A stretch of 64,000 nt of DNA from Micromonospora arborensis. GTDB taxonomy: Bacteria > Actinomycetota > Actinomycetes > Mycobacteriales > Micromonosporaceae. Below the pieces are notes generated by a model. That model was not told the origin of the DNA. It made no database searches and saw only the letters and a program-made list of their open reading frames with translations. A program made the translations under genes and the position numbers. Position 1 is the stretch's first letter; every line of letters begins with the position of its first letter. The stretch spans positions 1 through 64,000 of the forward strand of contig NZ_PYBV01000028.1 of NCBI RefSeq assembly GCF_003205615.1. Direction: 5' to 3'. This document shows, piece after piece, positions 19,335 through 28,327 of this stretch.

Positions 19335-19981
19335 CTGTGCCGCCCACGGTCCGCCCGGACGGGCCCTGGCTGGTGCGGCTCCGCTGTCTCCCGTGCGCGG
19401 ATGGTGGCTGCCGGATGCAGGAATGCGAAGCCGCGGTCAAGTAGCGCCGCCCGGTCGGCGGTGCCGCCGGACCGCAGCCATTCCTGCGAAACCGTGTCGA
19501 GGACCGCCGACGCAGCGTTGGTGAGTAGTTCCGCGGTGAACGAGTCGAGCTGCACACCCGGCCGGTCTCGCAACGCGTCGCTGACGTGTCGGCGCCACTG
19601 TGCCCGCTTCTGATACAGGCGGGCATGCAGCGACGGGGTCGATTCGATCAAGCGGAGGCTGGCCAGCGTCTGCTCGGACGCGTGGATCTGCCGTTCCCAC
19701 TGGCGTAGCACGTGGTGCAGGGACTGCCACGGGTCCTCGTCGGCGGGCCGTGCGCGGATGTCCTCGACGACCTGTTCGCCGGTGACGTCCACCCCGCCGA
19801 ATACAGCGTCTTCCTTCGCCGGGAAGTAGCGGAAGAAGCTCCGTTTGGTCAGTCCGGCGGCCTGGGCGATCTCGTCGACAGTCGTCTCGTCGAACCCGCG
19901 TTCGGCGAACAGGCCCAGCGCCACCTGGGCGAGCTCCGCGCGAACCGCGCGCCGCGTACGTTCACGTAGTCCATCAGCCAC
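19331..19981 (-). CDS. TetR-family transcriptional regulator
   Basis: 216 residues. The helix-turn-helix is at about residues 15-60: VALGLFAERGFDETTVDEIA then QAAGLTKRSFFRYFPAKEDA. The C-terminal ligand domain (WQSLHHVLRQWERQIHASEQ region) is like MftR/AcrR-type regulators. GTG start at 19981. It is divergent from the SDR gene with a 91-bp intergenic region that is less GC-rich than its surroundings and probably holds both promoters and the operator; no clear palindrome was identified. It most likely represses the SDR gene. Confidence 0.92.
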   Translation of the reverse strand: MADGLRERTRRAVRAELAQVALGLFAERGFDETTVDEIAQAAGLTKRSFFRYFPAKEDAVFGGVDVTGEQVVEDIRARPADEDPWQSLHHVLRQWERQIHASEQTLASLRLIESTPSLHARLYQKRAQWRRHVSDALRDRPGVQLDSFTAELLTNAASAVLDTVSQEWLRSGGTADRAALLDRGFAFLHPAATIRARETAEPHQPGPVRADRGRHS

Positions 19982-20072
19982 GCACCAAAGTCTACTTCAC
20001 AACATTGCATGTCTATCCTGTCACTCGGTGTCGTAAGTTGTTTCTGAACCTGAGCAGAGGGAGGCGACAGCG

Positions 20073-20945
20073 ATGACGCTGAACGGCAAAACCGTCCTGG
20101 TGACCGGCGGCACGGGCGGAATCGGCAAGGAGACCGCCCGCGGGCTGGCTCGGCTCGACGCCCGTGTCGTCCTCGTCGGGCGCGACCCTGGTCGGGCAGA
20201 CGCTGCGGCCGTGGAGCTCCAGCGCGACACCGGCAACGGCAACGTCGACGCGCTTACCGCCGATCTGACCCGGCGACGCGATCTACACCGGCTGGCCGAC
20301 CAGGTGACCGCGCGGTATGGCAGCTTGGACGTGCTGATCAACAACGTTGGCGTGACCAGAGAACGACGCGAACTGACCGAGGACGGCATCGAGACCGCCT
20401 TCGCCGCCAACGTCGTCGCCCCGTACACGCTGACCCACCTGCTGCTGCCGGCGCTGAAACGTGTCCCAGCGGCCCGCGTTATCAACATCACCGGCGGCAT
20501 TCCGCGAGGACGAATCAACCTCGACAACCTGCAAGGCGAGAAGTCCTACGTCGGGCTGTCGTTCTACAACCAGACCAAGCTGGCGCTGATGGCGATGAGC
20601 TACACGTTCGCCGAACGCCTGACCGGGACCGGTGTGACCCTCAACGTGGCCTACCCCGGCCACGCGTACACCGCGATGAACCAGGGCCTGACCATCCACA
20701 CCTATCCGACGCTGGCGCGGCCCGTCGTTCCACTGCTACGTCTGGCGTTGCCGGTCCTCTACGGACACCGAGCAGTGGTCAAGGCGTCGAGATCAAGCAT
20801 CTACCTCGCCTCCAGCCCGCAGGCGCAGGGAATACACGGGACCTACCTCAACAGCCGGTCCCAGCCCACCGCATGGCCCGACGCGGTCCGCGACCAACGC
20901 AACCGCGACACCATCTGGGCGCTCTGCGAGAAGCTCGCCGGCTAG
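20073..20945 (+). CDS. Short-chain dehydrogenase/reductase (retinol-dehydrogenase-like)
   Basis: 290 residues. NAD(P)-binding TGGTGGIGKETARGLA, NNVG motif and the active-site YNQTK (YxxxK) are present, and the GRINLDNLQGEKSYVGLSFY segment is typical of RDH/WWOX-like SDRs. The usual catalytic serine region (VNVSS) reads INITGG, so the Ser is replaced; activity could be altered. Substrate unknown. ATG follows GAGGGAGG. Probably regulated by the divergent TetR protein. The TetR-SDR pair lies between the two ABC-2 permease genes and is not obviously related to export. Confidence 0.88.
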   Translation: MTLNGKTVLVTGGTGGIGKETARGLARLDARVVLVGRDPGRADAAAVELQRDTGNGNVDALTADLTRRRDLHRLADQVTARYGSLDVLINNVGVTRERRELTEDGIETAFAANVVAPYTLTHLLLPALKRVPAARVINITGGIPRGRINLDNLQGEKSYVGLSFYNQTKLALMAMSYTFAERLTGTGVTLNVAYPGHAYTAMNQGLTIHTYPTLARPVVPLLRLALPVLYGHRAVVKASRSSIYLASSPQAQGIHGTYLNSRSQPTAWPDAVRDQRNRDTIWALCEKLAG

Positions 20946-21046
20946 GCCGGCCGACCCAGCGCCAAGCGATTGCCAGCCGCAGCCGGCCGGTCTCGGGCCG
21001 GGATGCATTACGGTGGCGAGCAAGCTCGTCGTTTGGAGAGGCTGCC

Positions 21047-21856
21047 GTGGTCACGCTGATCCTGCCCCGGCTGGTGGATGTCTCCGCCGCCTCCCGGCGG
21101 TCCGCGTCGGTGGTGGGGCGCAACGTCGCGGCACTGAAGTCGGTCTACTGGCTGCTCCTGCTGTCCGGCTTCGTCGAGCCGCTGCTCTACCTGCTCTCCA
21201 TCGGGGTGGGCGTCGGGGCGCTGGTCGGCGACCTGCCGCTGCCCGACGGGCGGCTCGTCTCGTACGCCGAGTTCGTGGCTCCGGCGATGCTCGCCTCCTC
21301 GGCGATGACCGGGGCGCTCGCGGAGACCACCTTCAATTTCTTCGGCAAGATGAAGTACATGAAGCTGTACGACGGGATGATCGCCACCCCGGTACGGCCG
21401 TTCGAGATCGCGCTCGGGGAGTTGGGCTGGGCGATGCTGCGGGGCAGCGCCTACTCGGCCGCGTTCCTCGGGGTGATGGTCGGGTTGGGCCTGACCAGCG
21501 TCGCCCGCGCGCTGACCGCCCTGCCGGCCGCGGTGCTGGTCGGGTTCGCGTTCGGGGCGCTCGGCATGGCGGTCTCCACGTTCATGCGCAGCTGGCAGGA
21601 TTTCGACCTGATGGGCTCGGCCCAGTTCACCCTGTTCCTCTTCTCCGGCACGTTCGTGCCGGCGCAGGCCTATCCGACAGTGCTGCACTGGCTGATCGAG
21701 ATCACCCCGCTGTACCGGTCGGTGCACCTGATCCGCGGGGTCGTGCTGGGCAGCGGCGGCTGGGTCTGGCTGCTCGACGTGCTCTACCTGCTGGCGATGG
21801 TGGCGGTCGGCCTGTTGGTGGCCTCGCGTCGGATGAGCAGGTTGCTCTATGAGTAG
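21047..21856 (+). CDS. ABC-2 type exporter permease (second)
   Basis: 269 residues with six membrane segments and the NodJ/DrrB signatures VYWLLLLSGFVEPLLYLLSI, FVAPAMLASSAMTGALAETT, MKLYDGMIATPVRPFEIALG and FLFSGTFVPAQAYPTVLHWL. GTG 21047 (VVTLILPRLVDV) follows GGAGAGG; the frame extends upstream without a ribosome site. It is in the same orientation as the ATPase and first permease and is presumed to be their third component, displaced by the TetR-SDR pair. Confidence 0.92.
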   Translation: MVTLILPRLVDVSAASRRSASVVGRNVAALKSVYWLLLLSGFVEPLLYLLSIGVGVGALVGDLPLPDGRLVSYAEFVAPAMLASSAMTGALAETTFNFFGKMKYMKLYDGMIATPVRPFEIALGELGWAMLRGSAYSAAFLGVMVGLGLTSVARALTALPAAVLVGFAFGALGMAVSTFMRSWQDFDLMGSAQFTLFLFSGTFVPAQAYPTVLHWLIEITPLYRSVHLIRGVVLGSGGWVWLLDVLYLLAMVAVGLLVASRRMSRLLYE

Positions 21857-21920
21857 GGGTTATCCGTGCCTGTCGACGGGGCATGTCCGGAGGTGACACC
21901 GCCGACGAACAGGAGGGGCG

Positions 21921-22934
21921 ATGGCCTCGGACGAGTCTTCCGCCCACCGGGAGCACCAGCGTGATCCGGTCGGGCCCGATGCGGGGCCGGACAGCCCCAC
22001 CGATCTGCCCGGCAGCGGCTGGAAGGCGGCGCTGCGGCGCACGGTCACCGAATTCCAGGACGACAGCCTGACCGACTGGGCGGCGGCGCTCACCTACTAC
22101 GGGGTGTTGTCCATCTTCCCGGGGCTGTTGGTGCTGATCTCCATCCTCGGCCTGCTCGGCACGAGCGCCACCGAGGGCGTCAAGGACACCGTCAACCAGG
22201 CGGTGCCGAACGACAGCATCCGGCAGATCATCACCGAGGCGATCACCACGGCGGACAGGAACGGCGGCCTGGCCAGCATCGCGGCGATCATCGGTGTGGT
22301 GGCCGCGTTCTGGTCCGCGTCCGGCTACATCGGCGCGTTCATGCGCGCCTCGAACAGCATCTACGACGTGCCGGAGGGCCGGCCGATCTGGAAGACGCTG
22401 CCGATCCGGCTCGGCGTGACCGCGGTGATCGGGGTGCTGCTGCTGGTCAGCGCGGTGATCGTGGTCTTCACCGGCCGCCTCGCCGAGGCGGTGGGGGACG
22501 TGGTCGGCCTGGGCGCGACGGCGGTCACGGTGTGGGACATCGCCAAGTGGCCGGTGCTGCTGATCCTGGTCAGCCTGATGTTCGCGATCCTCTACTGGGC
22601 TTCGCCGAACGCGCGGCACGGCGGGTTCCGCTGGGTCAGCCCGGGCGGTGTGCTGGCCGTGGTGATCTGGCTGGTGATCTCCGGCCTCTTCGCCTTCTAC
22701 GTGAGCAACTTCGGCTCGTACAACAAGACGTACGGGGCGCTGGCCGGCGTGATCATCTTCCTGATCTGGCTCTGGCTGAGCAACATCGCGATCCTGCTCG
22801 GTGCCGAGTTCGACGCGGAGCTGGAACGGGGCCGTGCCATCTCGGCCGGTCACGCCGTCGACGACGAGCCGTACGTCGAGCTGCGCGACGACCGCAAGCT
22901 CCGGAAGAAGCGGAACTCCGCAGGCAGGCGCTGA
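21921..22934 (+). CDS. YihY/BrkB family inner-membrane protein
   Basis: 337 residues. After an acidic 40-residue leader, the family pattern is complete: DSLTDWAAALTYYGVLSIFP (residue about 50), SGYIGAFMRASNSIYDVPEG, ILYWASPNARHGGFRWVSPG and FGSYNKTYGALAGVIIFLIW, giving six membrane helices. The family was once called ribonuclease BN in error; its real role is unknown. The C-terminus is basic (RKLRKKRNSAGRR). ATG follows AGGAGGGG. It ends in a strong hairpin terminator. Confidence 0.92.
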   Translation: MASDESSAHREHQRDPVGPDAGPDSPTDLPGSGWKAALRRTVTEFQDDSLTDWAAALTYYGVLSIFPGLLVLISILGLLGTSATEGVKDTVNQAVPNDSIRQIITEAITTADRNGGLASIAAIIGVVAAFWSASGYIGAFMRASNSIYDVPEGRPIWKTLPIRLGVTAVIGVLLLVSAVIVVFTGRLAEAVGDVVGLGATAVTVWDIAKWPVLLILVSLMFAILYWASPNARHGGFRWVSPGGVLAVVIWLVISGLFAFYVSNFGSYNKTYGALAGVIIFLIWLWLSNIAILLGAEFDAELERGRAISAGHAVDDEPYVELRDDRKLRKKRNSAGRR

Positions 22935-22966
22935 CCGCCCCCAGCGACCGCCCGTCCCGCAAGACC

Positions 22967-22996
22967 GCCCCGCCACCGAAGACCGGCTGGCGGGGC
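22967..22996 (+). terminator. Hairpin terminator after the YihY gene
   Basis: GCCCCGCCA (22967-22975) and TGGCGGGGC (22988-22996) form a 9-bp perfect stem with a 12-nt loop, followed by GCTTTCGTGGTTGT. It ends 32-62 bp after the YihY stop and separates it from the ROK promoter. Confidence 0.75.
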
Positions 22997-23072
22997 GCTT
23001 TCGTGGTTGTCGATGAAACTGGGGGCGACCGGAAGCGGGCGGCCCGTGATCCTTTTCTTGATCGACTAGTAG

Positions 23073-23201
23073 CTTTTGTTCTTTCGGACAAAAGTTCATC
23101 TCGGAACGGTTGAAGCTCTGGACACGCGGTGCGGAACGCTCTTACTGTGTCGGACACAACACATCGCCGTTGCGTCGATGTGAACGATGCCAATGAAGAG
23201 G
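23073..23201 (+). promoter_or_regulatory. ROK-type operator and promoter of the sugar-uptake operon
   Basis: An inverted repeat CTTTTGT-8 nt-ACAAAAG (23073-23079, 23088-23094) is followed by TGGACA (-35), an 18-bp spacer and TACTGT (-10). Further downstream come GTGTCG and CGTCGATGTGAAC. The same string of elements, with 22 nt between the operator's AAAGTT and TGGACAC and 20 nt between GTGTCG and CGTCGA, occurs upstream of the sugar dehydrogenase gene at 38250-38370. It probably serves autoregulation of the ROK gene and control of the ABC genes behind it. Confidence 0.7.
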
Positions 23202-23211
23202 TGACCCTCCG

Positions 23212-24390
23212 GTGCGGACCGTCGACCCGCTGCACGTGCGACTGTTGCGGTTGCTCCGCGACGAGGGAGCCGTGTCCCGGGCCGAGCTGGGCGACCGACT
23301 CCAGATGCCGCGCCCGCGCATGCTGGCCGAGCTGGACCGCCTGGTCGCGCTGGGTTACGTCGCCGAGGCAGGGCTCGCCGCCTCCCGGGGCGGGCGTCGC
23401 TCGACGCTTGTCGAACTGAACCCGCAGCTGCGCTTCGCCGCCGTCGACCTCGGCGCGAGCTCGATGGACATCGAGGTGGTCAACGGCCGCCTCGAACCGG
23501 TCGCCCAATACGCCGAGCCCGCCGACATCCGCAACGGGCCGAAGGTGACCCTGCAACGGGTCAACGAGCTGCTGCACAAGGCCCGGGTCGACGGCGCGTA
23601 CGAGCGGTTGGACGCGGTCGGCATCGGCGTGCCCGGCCCGGTCAGCTTCCGCGACGGCGTCCCGGTCTCGCCGCCGATCATGCCGGGCTGGGACCGGTTC
23701 CCGGTGCGCGAGCTGCTCAGCCGGGAGCACGGCTGCCCGGCGGTGGTCGACAACGACGTCAACATAATGGCGATCGGTGAGCGCCACGGTGGGGTCGCTC
23801 ACTCGGTGGACGACTTCCTCTTCGTGAAGATCGGCACCGGCATCGGGTGCGGCATCTACCTCACCGGCGAGGTCTACCGGGGCACCGACGGTTGCGCCGG
23901 CGACATCGGCCACATCCAGGTCGACTCGCACGGTCCGATGTGCTCCTGCGGCAACGTCGGCTGCCTGGAAGCGCTGTTCAGCGGTGCGGCACTGGCCAAG
24001 GAGGCCACCGTCGCCGCCCGCGGCGGGGTGTCACCAGCGCTGGCCGAGCGGATGGCCCTGCGTGGTGTGGTGACCGCACTGGACGTCGCCGAGGGCGCCG
24101 TCGAGGGCGACGTGACCTGCATCCAACTGATCCGTGACGGCGGACGGCGGGTCGGCGGGGTGCTCGCCGGCCTGGTCAGCTTCACCAACCCGTCGATGAT
24201 CGTGATTGGCGGCGGGCTGGCCCAGCTTGGGCACATCCTGCTGGCCGAGATCCGCAGCGTGGTCTACCGCCGTTCGCTGCCACTGGCCACCGGAAACCTG
24301 CCCGTCGTGCTGTCCGAGCTCGGTGGTCGCGCCGGCGTCACCGGCGCGGCCGTGCTCGCCAGTGACGTCGCCTTCGGTGAAGCCGCATGA
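23212..24390 (+). CDS. ROK-family transcriptional regulator
   Basis: 392 residues. N-terminal winged helix-turn-helix (LHVRLLRLLRDEGAVSRAEL, then MPRPRMLAELDRLVALGYV), followed by a ROK sugar-kinase-like domain: FAAVDLGASSMDIEVVNG, GIGVPGPVSF, VVDNDVNIMAIGE, the FVKIGTGIGCGIYL phosphate-binding stretch and the zinc-binding GHIQVDSHGPMCSCGNVGCL. Such proteins repress sugar genes and release DNA when the sugar binds. GTG start at 23212 close behind GAAGAGGTGACCC. It is first in an operon with the ABC ATPase, permease, binding protein and oxidoreductase. The operator in front of it recurs 15 kb away. Confidence 0.93.
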   Translation: MRTVDPLHVRLLRLLRDEGAVSRAELGDRLQMPRPRMLAELDRLVALGYVAEAGLAASRGGRRSTLVELNPQLRFAAVDLGASSMDIEVVNGRLEPVAQYAEPADIRNGPKVTLQRVNELLHKARVDGAYERLDAVGIGVPGPVSFRDGVPVSPPIMPGWDRFPVRELLSREHGCPAVVDNDVNIMAIGERHGGVAHSVDDFLFVKIGTGIGCGIYLTGEVYRGTDGCAGDIGHIQVDSHGPMCSCGNVGCLEALFSGAALAKEATVAARGGVSPALAERMALRGVVTALDVAEGAVEGDVTCIQLIRDGGRRVGGVLAGLVSFTNPSMIVIGGGLAQLGHILLAEIRSVVYRRSLPLATGNLPVVLSELGGRAGVTGAAVLASDVAFGEAA

Positions 24391-24427
24391 AACTGAGCGA
24401 AATTCCGTCGTGAGCGAGGAGGAGACT

Positions 24428-26032
24428 GTGGCTCTGCCCGAGGATGACCCCGCCACCGCGTCGGCCGAGGCCGTCGCCGAGGCGCCGCTGGTCGAAGCTC
24501 CCGCCGACACCGTCGCGGGCGAGGTGGTCCTGCGCCTCACCGATGTGGTCAAGACCTTCCCCGGCGTACGCGCGCTGGACGGCGTGCAGCTGGAGGTGCG
24601 TGCTGGCGAGGTGCACTGTCTGCTCGGGCAGAACGGCGCCGGCAAGTCCACTCTGATCAAGGTGCTCTCCGGGGTCCACCAGCCTGATTCCGGGCAGGTG
24701 GAGTGGCGTGGCGAGCCGGCGACCTTCACCAACCCGCAGGCCGCGATGAAGGCCGGCATCGCCACGATCTACCAGGAGCTCGACCTCGTCGAGGATCTGT
24801 CGGTGGCGGAGAACGCGTTCCTCGGTCACGAGCACCGCAGCTTCGGGTTCGTCCGGCGCGGCACGATGGCCCGGCACACTCGGCAGATCCTCAGTCGGCT
24901 CGGCCACGGTGAGATCCCGCCCGGGAGGATGGTCCGGTCGCTGCCGGCCGCCGGCAAGCAGATCGTCAGCATGGCCCGGGCGCTGTCGCACGAGGCCCGA
25001 CTGATCATCATGGACGAGCCGAGCGCGGTGCTGGCCCACGACGAGGTCGGCAACCTCTTCCGCATCATCCGGGAGCTGACCGCGCAGGGCATCGCCGTCA
25101 TCTACATCTCGCACCGGCTGGAGGAGATCCGCGAGATCGGCGACCGGGTCACCGTACTCAAGGACGGCCGGACCACGGCGGCGAACCTGCCGGCGCGCGA
25201 CACCCCGACCCGCGACCTGGTCAGCCGGATGACCGGCCGCACCATCGAGTACGTCTTCCCGGATCGGCCGGCCGACGACCCCGCCGGTGCGGATCTGCTC
25301 CAGGTGGAGGGGTTGACCCGCGCCGGTGAGTTCGCCGACGTCTCGCTGAGTGTTCGCGCCGGGGAGATCGTCGGCATCGCGGGGCTGGTCGGCTCCGGTC
25401 GCTCGGAGCTGCTGGAGACCATCTACGGTGCTCGTCTCGCGGAGGCCGGTTCGGTCCGGATGGACGGGCGGGTGCTGCGTCCCGGTGTTGGCGCGGCGGT
25501 ACGGGCCGGCATGGGGATGGCCCCGGAGGAACGCAAGAGTCAGGCGCTGCTGCTCGGAGAGCCCATCTACCGCAACGTCACGTTGGCCACCTTCGGCCGG
25601 TACGCGCGGCTGGGCTTCACCGACGCCGCCAAGGAACGAGCCGAGGCGGACCGGATCGCCGAGAGCCTGGAGCTGCGGCCCCGGGACGTCGACCGGCCGG
25701 TACGCACGCTCTCCGGCGGCAACCAACAGAAGGTCGTGGTCGGGCGGTGGTTGCTCGGCGGCACCAAGCTGTTGCTGCTCGACGAGCCGACCCGGGGTGT
25801 GGACGTGGGCGCCCGGGCTGAGCTCTACCAGGTCATCCGGGCGTTGGCCGCCCAGGGCGTCGGGGTGCTGCTGGTCTCCAGCGAGGTGCCCGAGGTGCTC
25901 GGTCTGGCCGATCGGGTGCTGGTGATGCGGGAAGGGCGGGTCGTCCGCGAGGCCGCGGCCGGCGAACTCGACGAGAACACAGTGCTCGACCTCGTGATGG
26001 CGGGGTCCTTGATGGAAGGCGCACCGGCATGA
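24428..26032 (+). CDS. Ribose-type sugar ABC transporter ATP-binding protein (RbsA/MglA class)
   Basis: 534 residues with two fused ATPase domains. Domain 1: LLGQNGAGKSTLIKVLSGVH (Walker A) and LIIMDEPSAVLAHDEV (Walker B), with a degenerate signature (VRSLPAAGKQIVSMARAL); domain 2: IAGLVGSGRSELLETIYG and RTLSGGNQQKVVVGRWL followed by LLLLDEPTRGVDVGARAELY. This is the normal asymmetry of the class. GTG 24428 is preferred over GTG 24410 because AGGAGGAG sits just before it. An Ala/Glu-rich leader of some 30 residues is unusual but common in actinobacteria. It overlaps the permease gene by ATGA. Confidence 0.95.
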   Translation: MALPEDDPATASAEAVAEAPLVEAPADTVAGEVVLRLTDVVKTFPGVRALDGVQLEVRAGEVHCLLGQNGAGKSTLIKVLSGVHQPDSGQVEWRGEPATFTNPQAAMKAGIATIYQELDLVEDLSVAENAFLGHEHRSFGFVRRGTMARHTRQILSRLGHGEIPPGRMVRSLPAAGKQIVSMARALSHEARLIIMDEPSAVLAHDEVGNLFRIIRELTAQGIAVIYISHRLEEIREIGDRVTVLKDGRTTAANLPARDTPTRDLVSRMTGRTIEYVFPDRPADDPAGADLLQVEGLTRAGEFADVSLSVRAGEIVGIAGLVGSGRSELLETIYGARLAEAGSVRMDGRVLRPGVGAAVRAGMGMAPEERKSQALLLGEPIYRNVTLATFGRYARLGFTDAAKERAEADRIAESLELRPRDVDRPVRTLSGGNQQKVVVGRWLLGGTKLLLLDEPTRGVDVGARAELYQVIRALAAQGVGVLLVSSEVPEVLGLADRVLVMREGRVVREAAAGELDENTVLDLVMAGSLMEGAPA

Positions 26033-27156
26033 GCGACGCGACTCCCACTCCCACCGCGACACCGGAGCGCCCGCAGCTTCCGGCGCAGTCGCCGCCGGTG
26101 GACCCGGCGGAGACGGCGGTGGCCAGCGGTAAGGCAGGATCCACGGGTCGACTCTCGTGGTGGCGGGGTGACGGTGGCGACGGCGCCAAGCGCAACCTCG
26201 GTCTGATCGGGGTGCTGGCCGCGCTCATCGTGGTCGGCGCGGTCACCAAACCGGAGCTCTACGGTGACCCGAACTGGGTCTGGAACAACGTGCTCGCCAT
26301 CCTGCAGCTCGCCTCGGTCGTCGGCGTGGTCACGGTCGGGATGACCTTCGTGATCATCGGCGGCGGCATCGACCTGTCGGTCGGGGCGATCGTCGCGCTG
26401 GCCGGGGTCTGGTGCACCACTGTCGCCACCCAGGAATTCGGCGCCGGCGGCATGATCTTCACCGCCCTCGTGGTCGGTATCTGCGTCGGCCTGGTCAACG
26501 GCGTACTCATCTCGTACGGGAAGCTGGTCCCCTTCATCGCGACGCTCGCGATGCTGGTGGCGGCTCGCGGGCTCGCGGCGTCGATCTCCAACAAGCAGAC
26601 CCAGGTGTCGAGCAGCACCTTCATCAACGACATCGCGGCGCGCAAGGTTCTCGGGATTCCGATCCTCGTCTACATCCTGGGCGCAGTGGTGGTGGCCGGG
26701 TGGATCCTGCTCAACCGCACGACCTTCGGCCGGCGCACCATCGCCGTCGGCGGTAACCCGGAGGCGGCACGGCTGGCCGGCATCAACGTCCGCCGGCACA
26801 CCATGTTCCTCTACGCGCTGTCCGGTCTGTGCTGCGGTATCGCGGCCATCATGCTCACCTCGCAGGCCACCTCGGCGCAGGCGGCGATGGCCAACCTCTA
26901 CGAGTTGGACGCGATCGCCGCCGCGATCATCGGCGGGACGCTGCTCAGCGGCGGCCGGGGCACGATCGTCGGCTCGCTGCTCGGCGTCATCATCTTCGCC
27001 ACGATCACGAACCTCTTCGCCATCAACGGCCTCTCCATCGAGGCGCAGAACATGGTCAAGGGCGGCATCATCGTCGCCGCCGTCCTGGTCCAGCAGTTCC
27101 AGTACAAGTCCTTCACTCGGCTCCTCGCGCGGAACAGGGTCACCACCGCAACCTGA
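26029..27156 (+). CDS. Ribose-type sugar ABC transporter permease (RbsC class)
   Basis: 375 residues. A 55-residue Pro/Ala-rich cytoplasmic leader precedes eight to ten membrane segments. RbsC signatures: MTFVIIGGGIDLSVGAIVAL, IAVGGNPEAARLAGINVRRH and ELDAIAAAIIGGTLLSGGRG. The ATG overlaps the ATPase stop codon (ATGA), so the two are translationally coupled. Works with the ATPase at 24428-26032 and the binding protein at 27255-28307. Confidence 0.95.
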   Translation: MSDATPTPTATPERPQLPAQSPPVDPAETAVASGKAGSTGRLSWWRGDGGDGAKRNLGLIGVLAALIVVGAVTKPELYGDPNWVWNNVLAILQLASVVGVVTVGMTFVIIGGGIDLSVGAIVALAGVWCTTVATQEFGAGGMIFTALVVGICVGLVNGVLISYGKLVPFIATLAMLVAARGLAASISNKQTQVSSSTFINDIAARKVLGIPILVYILGAVVVAGWILLNRTTFGRRTIAVGGNPEAARLAGINVRRHTMFLYALSGLCCGIAAIMLTSQATSAQAAMANLYELDAIAAAIIGGTLLSGGRGTIVGSLLGVIIFATITNLFAINGLSIEAQNMVKGGIIVAAVLVQQFQYKSFTRLLARNRVTTAT

Positions 27157-27254
27157 CGCACCGCACCGTTGTCCCAGGCGACGTCGAGAAATTCGACAGT
27201 GGCCGGGCCTCGTACACCCTCACCGACACAAATCCCGCTCCCAGGAGGTCGTTC

Positions 27255-28307
27255 ATGACCCAGCACAGTCGCGACGTGTCGCGCCGCCGGTTGCTCTTCG
27301 GTGGAGCCGCAGTGGGCGCCGCCACCCTGCTCACCGCCTGCACCAGCAACGACACCCCGGCGGCCAGCACCCAGACCAAGGCCGCCGGCAACGCCGAAGG
27401 CAACAACGCCCCGGGCAAGAAGGTCGTCATCGGCTTCTCCGCCCCGGCCGCCGACCACGGCTGGATGGGTGCGATCCACGCCAACGCCAAGGCGCAGGCC
27501 GCGGCCTACTCGGACGTGGAGTTCAAGGAGGTCGACGGTGGGTCGAACTCCGAGGCCCAGCGCTCCACGCTCGGCACGCTGATCGCCCAGAAGCCGGACA
27601 TCATCGTCGTGCTGCCGCACGACGGCAAGGAGGTCAACGCCGTTGCCCTCCAGGCGATGCAGGCGGGCATCCCGATCGTGAACCTCGACCGGGCCTTCCC
27701 CGACGCGCTGGCCTCGCGGCTGGTCATCAAGGGCGACAACTACGGCATGGGCGTGTCGGCCGGGCACTTCATCGGCAAGCAGCTCAAGGACAAGGGCGTC
27801 GCCAACCCGGTGATCGGTGAGATCGCCGGTCTGGAGATCCCGCTGACCGTCGAGCGCAGCGCCGGCTTCGCGGCGGCCCTGGCGACCTACGGGTTCAAGG
27901 TGGGCAACCGTCGCTCGGCCGAGTTCACCTCCGACAGCGGCCAGCGTGAGGCGGCCCAGCTGCTGCAGGCGCTGCCGAAGATCGACGCGATCTGGAACCA
28001 CGACGACGACCAGGGCATTGGTGTGCTCGCCGCCATCAAGCAGGCCAACCGGTCGGAGTTCTTCATGGTCGGCGGCGCGGGTTCGAAGCTCGCGATCGAC
28101 GCGATCAAGGCCGACAACAGCGTGCTCAAGGCGACGGTCACCTACAACCCGTCGATGGCCTCGTCGGCAATTTCCCTCGCGCGGCTCATCGCGCAGGGCC
28201 GGGGCCTGGGCGACCTGACGGAACTGCAGGTTCCCAAGGAAGTGACCCTCGCCTCCGAGACGATCACCAAGGAGAACGCGAGCAGCTACGACAAGCTCGG
28301 GTTCTGA
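27255..28307 (+). CDS. Sugar ABC transporter substrate-binding lipoprotein (Tat signal)
   Basis: 350 residues of the periplasmic-binding-protein type I (LacI-like) fold: KVVIGFSAPAADHGWMGAIH, LIAQKPDIIVVLPHDGKEVN, MQAGIPIVNLDRAF and a C-terminal DGSNSxLKATVT-like region. The N-terminus SRRRLLFGGAAVG has twin arginines and is followed by the lipobox LLTACTS, so it is probably Tat-exported and lipid-anchored. ATG 27255 follows CCAGGAGG. The sugar is not identifiable from sequence; neighbouring oxidoreductase and ThuA-type genes suggest a glucoside, disaccharide or keto-sugar. Confidence 0.94.
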   Translation: MTQHSRDVSRRRLLFGGAAVGAATLLTACTSNDTPAASTQTKAAGNAEGNNAPGKKVVIGFSAPAADHGWMGAIHANAKAQAAAYSDVEFKEVDGGSNSEAQRSTLGTLIAQKPDIIVVLPHDGKEVNAVALQAMQAGIPIVNLDRAFPDALASRLVIKGDNYGMGVSAGHFIGKQLKDKGVANPVIGEIAGLEIPLTVERSAGFAAALATYGFKVGNRRSAEFTSDSGQREAAQLLQALPKIDAIWNHDDDQGIGVLAAIKQANRSEFFMVGGAGSKLAIDAIKADNSVLKATVTYNPSMASSAISLARLIAQGRGLGDLTELQVPKEVTLASETITKENASSYDKLGF

Positions 28308-28327
28308 CACACGGGGGGAGGCTCACC

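Noticed and set aside
19982..20072. A TetR operator palindrome between the TetR and SDR genes
   Set aside because: The region is a likely regulatory gap, but no dyad longer than a few bases was found, so no site is claimed.
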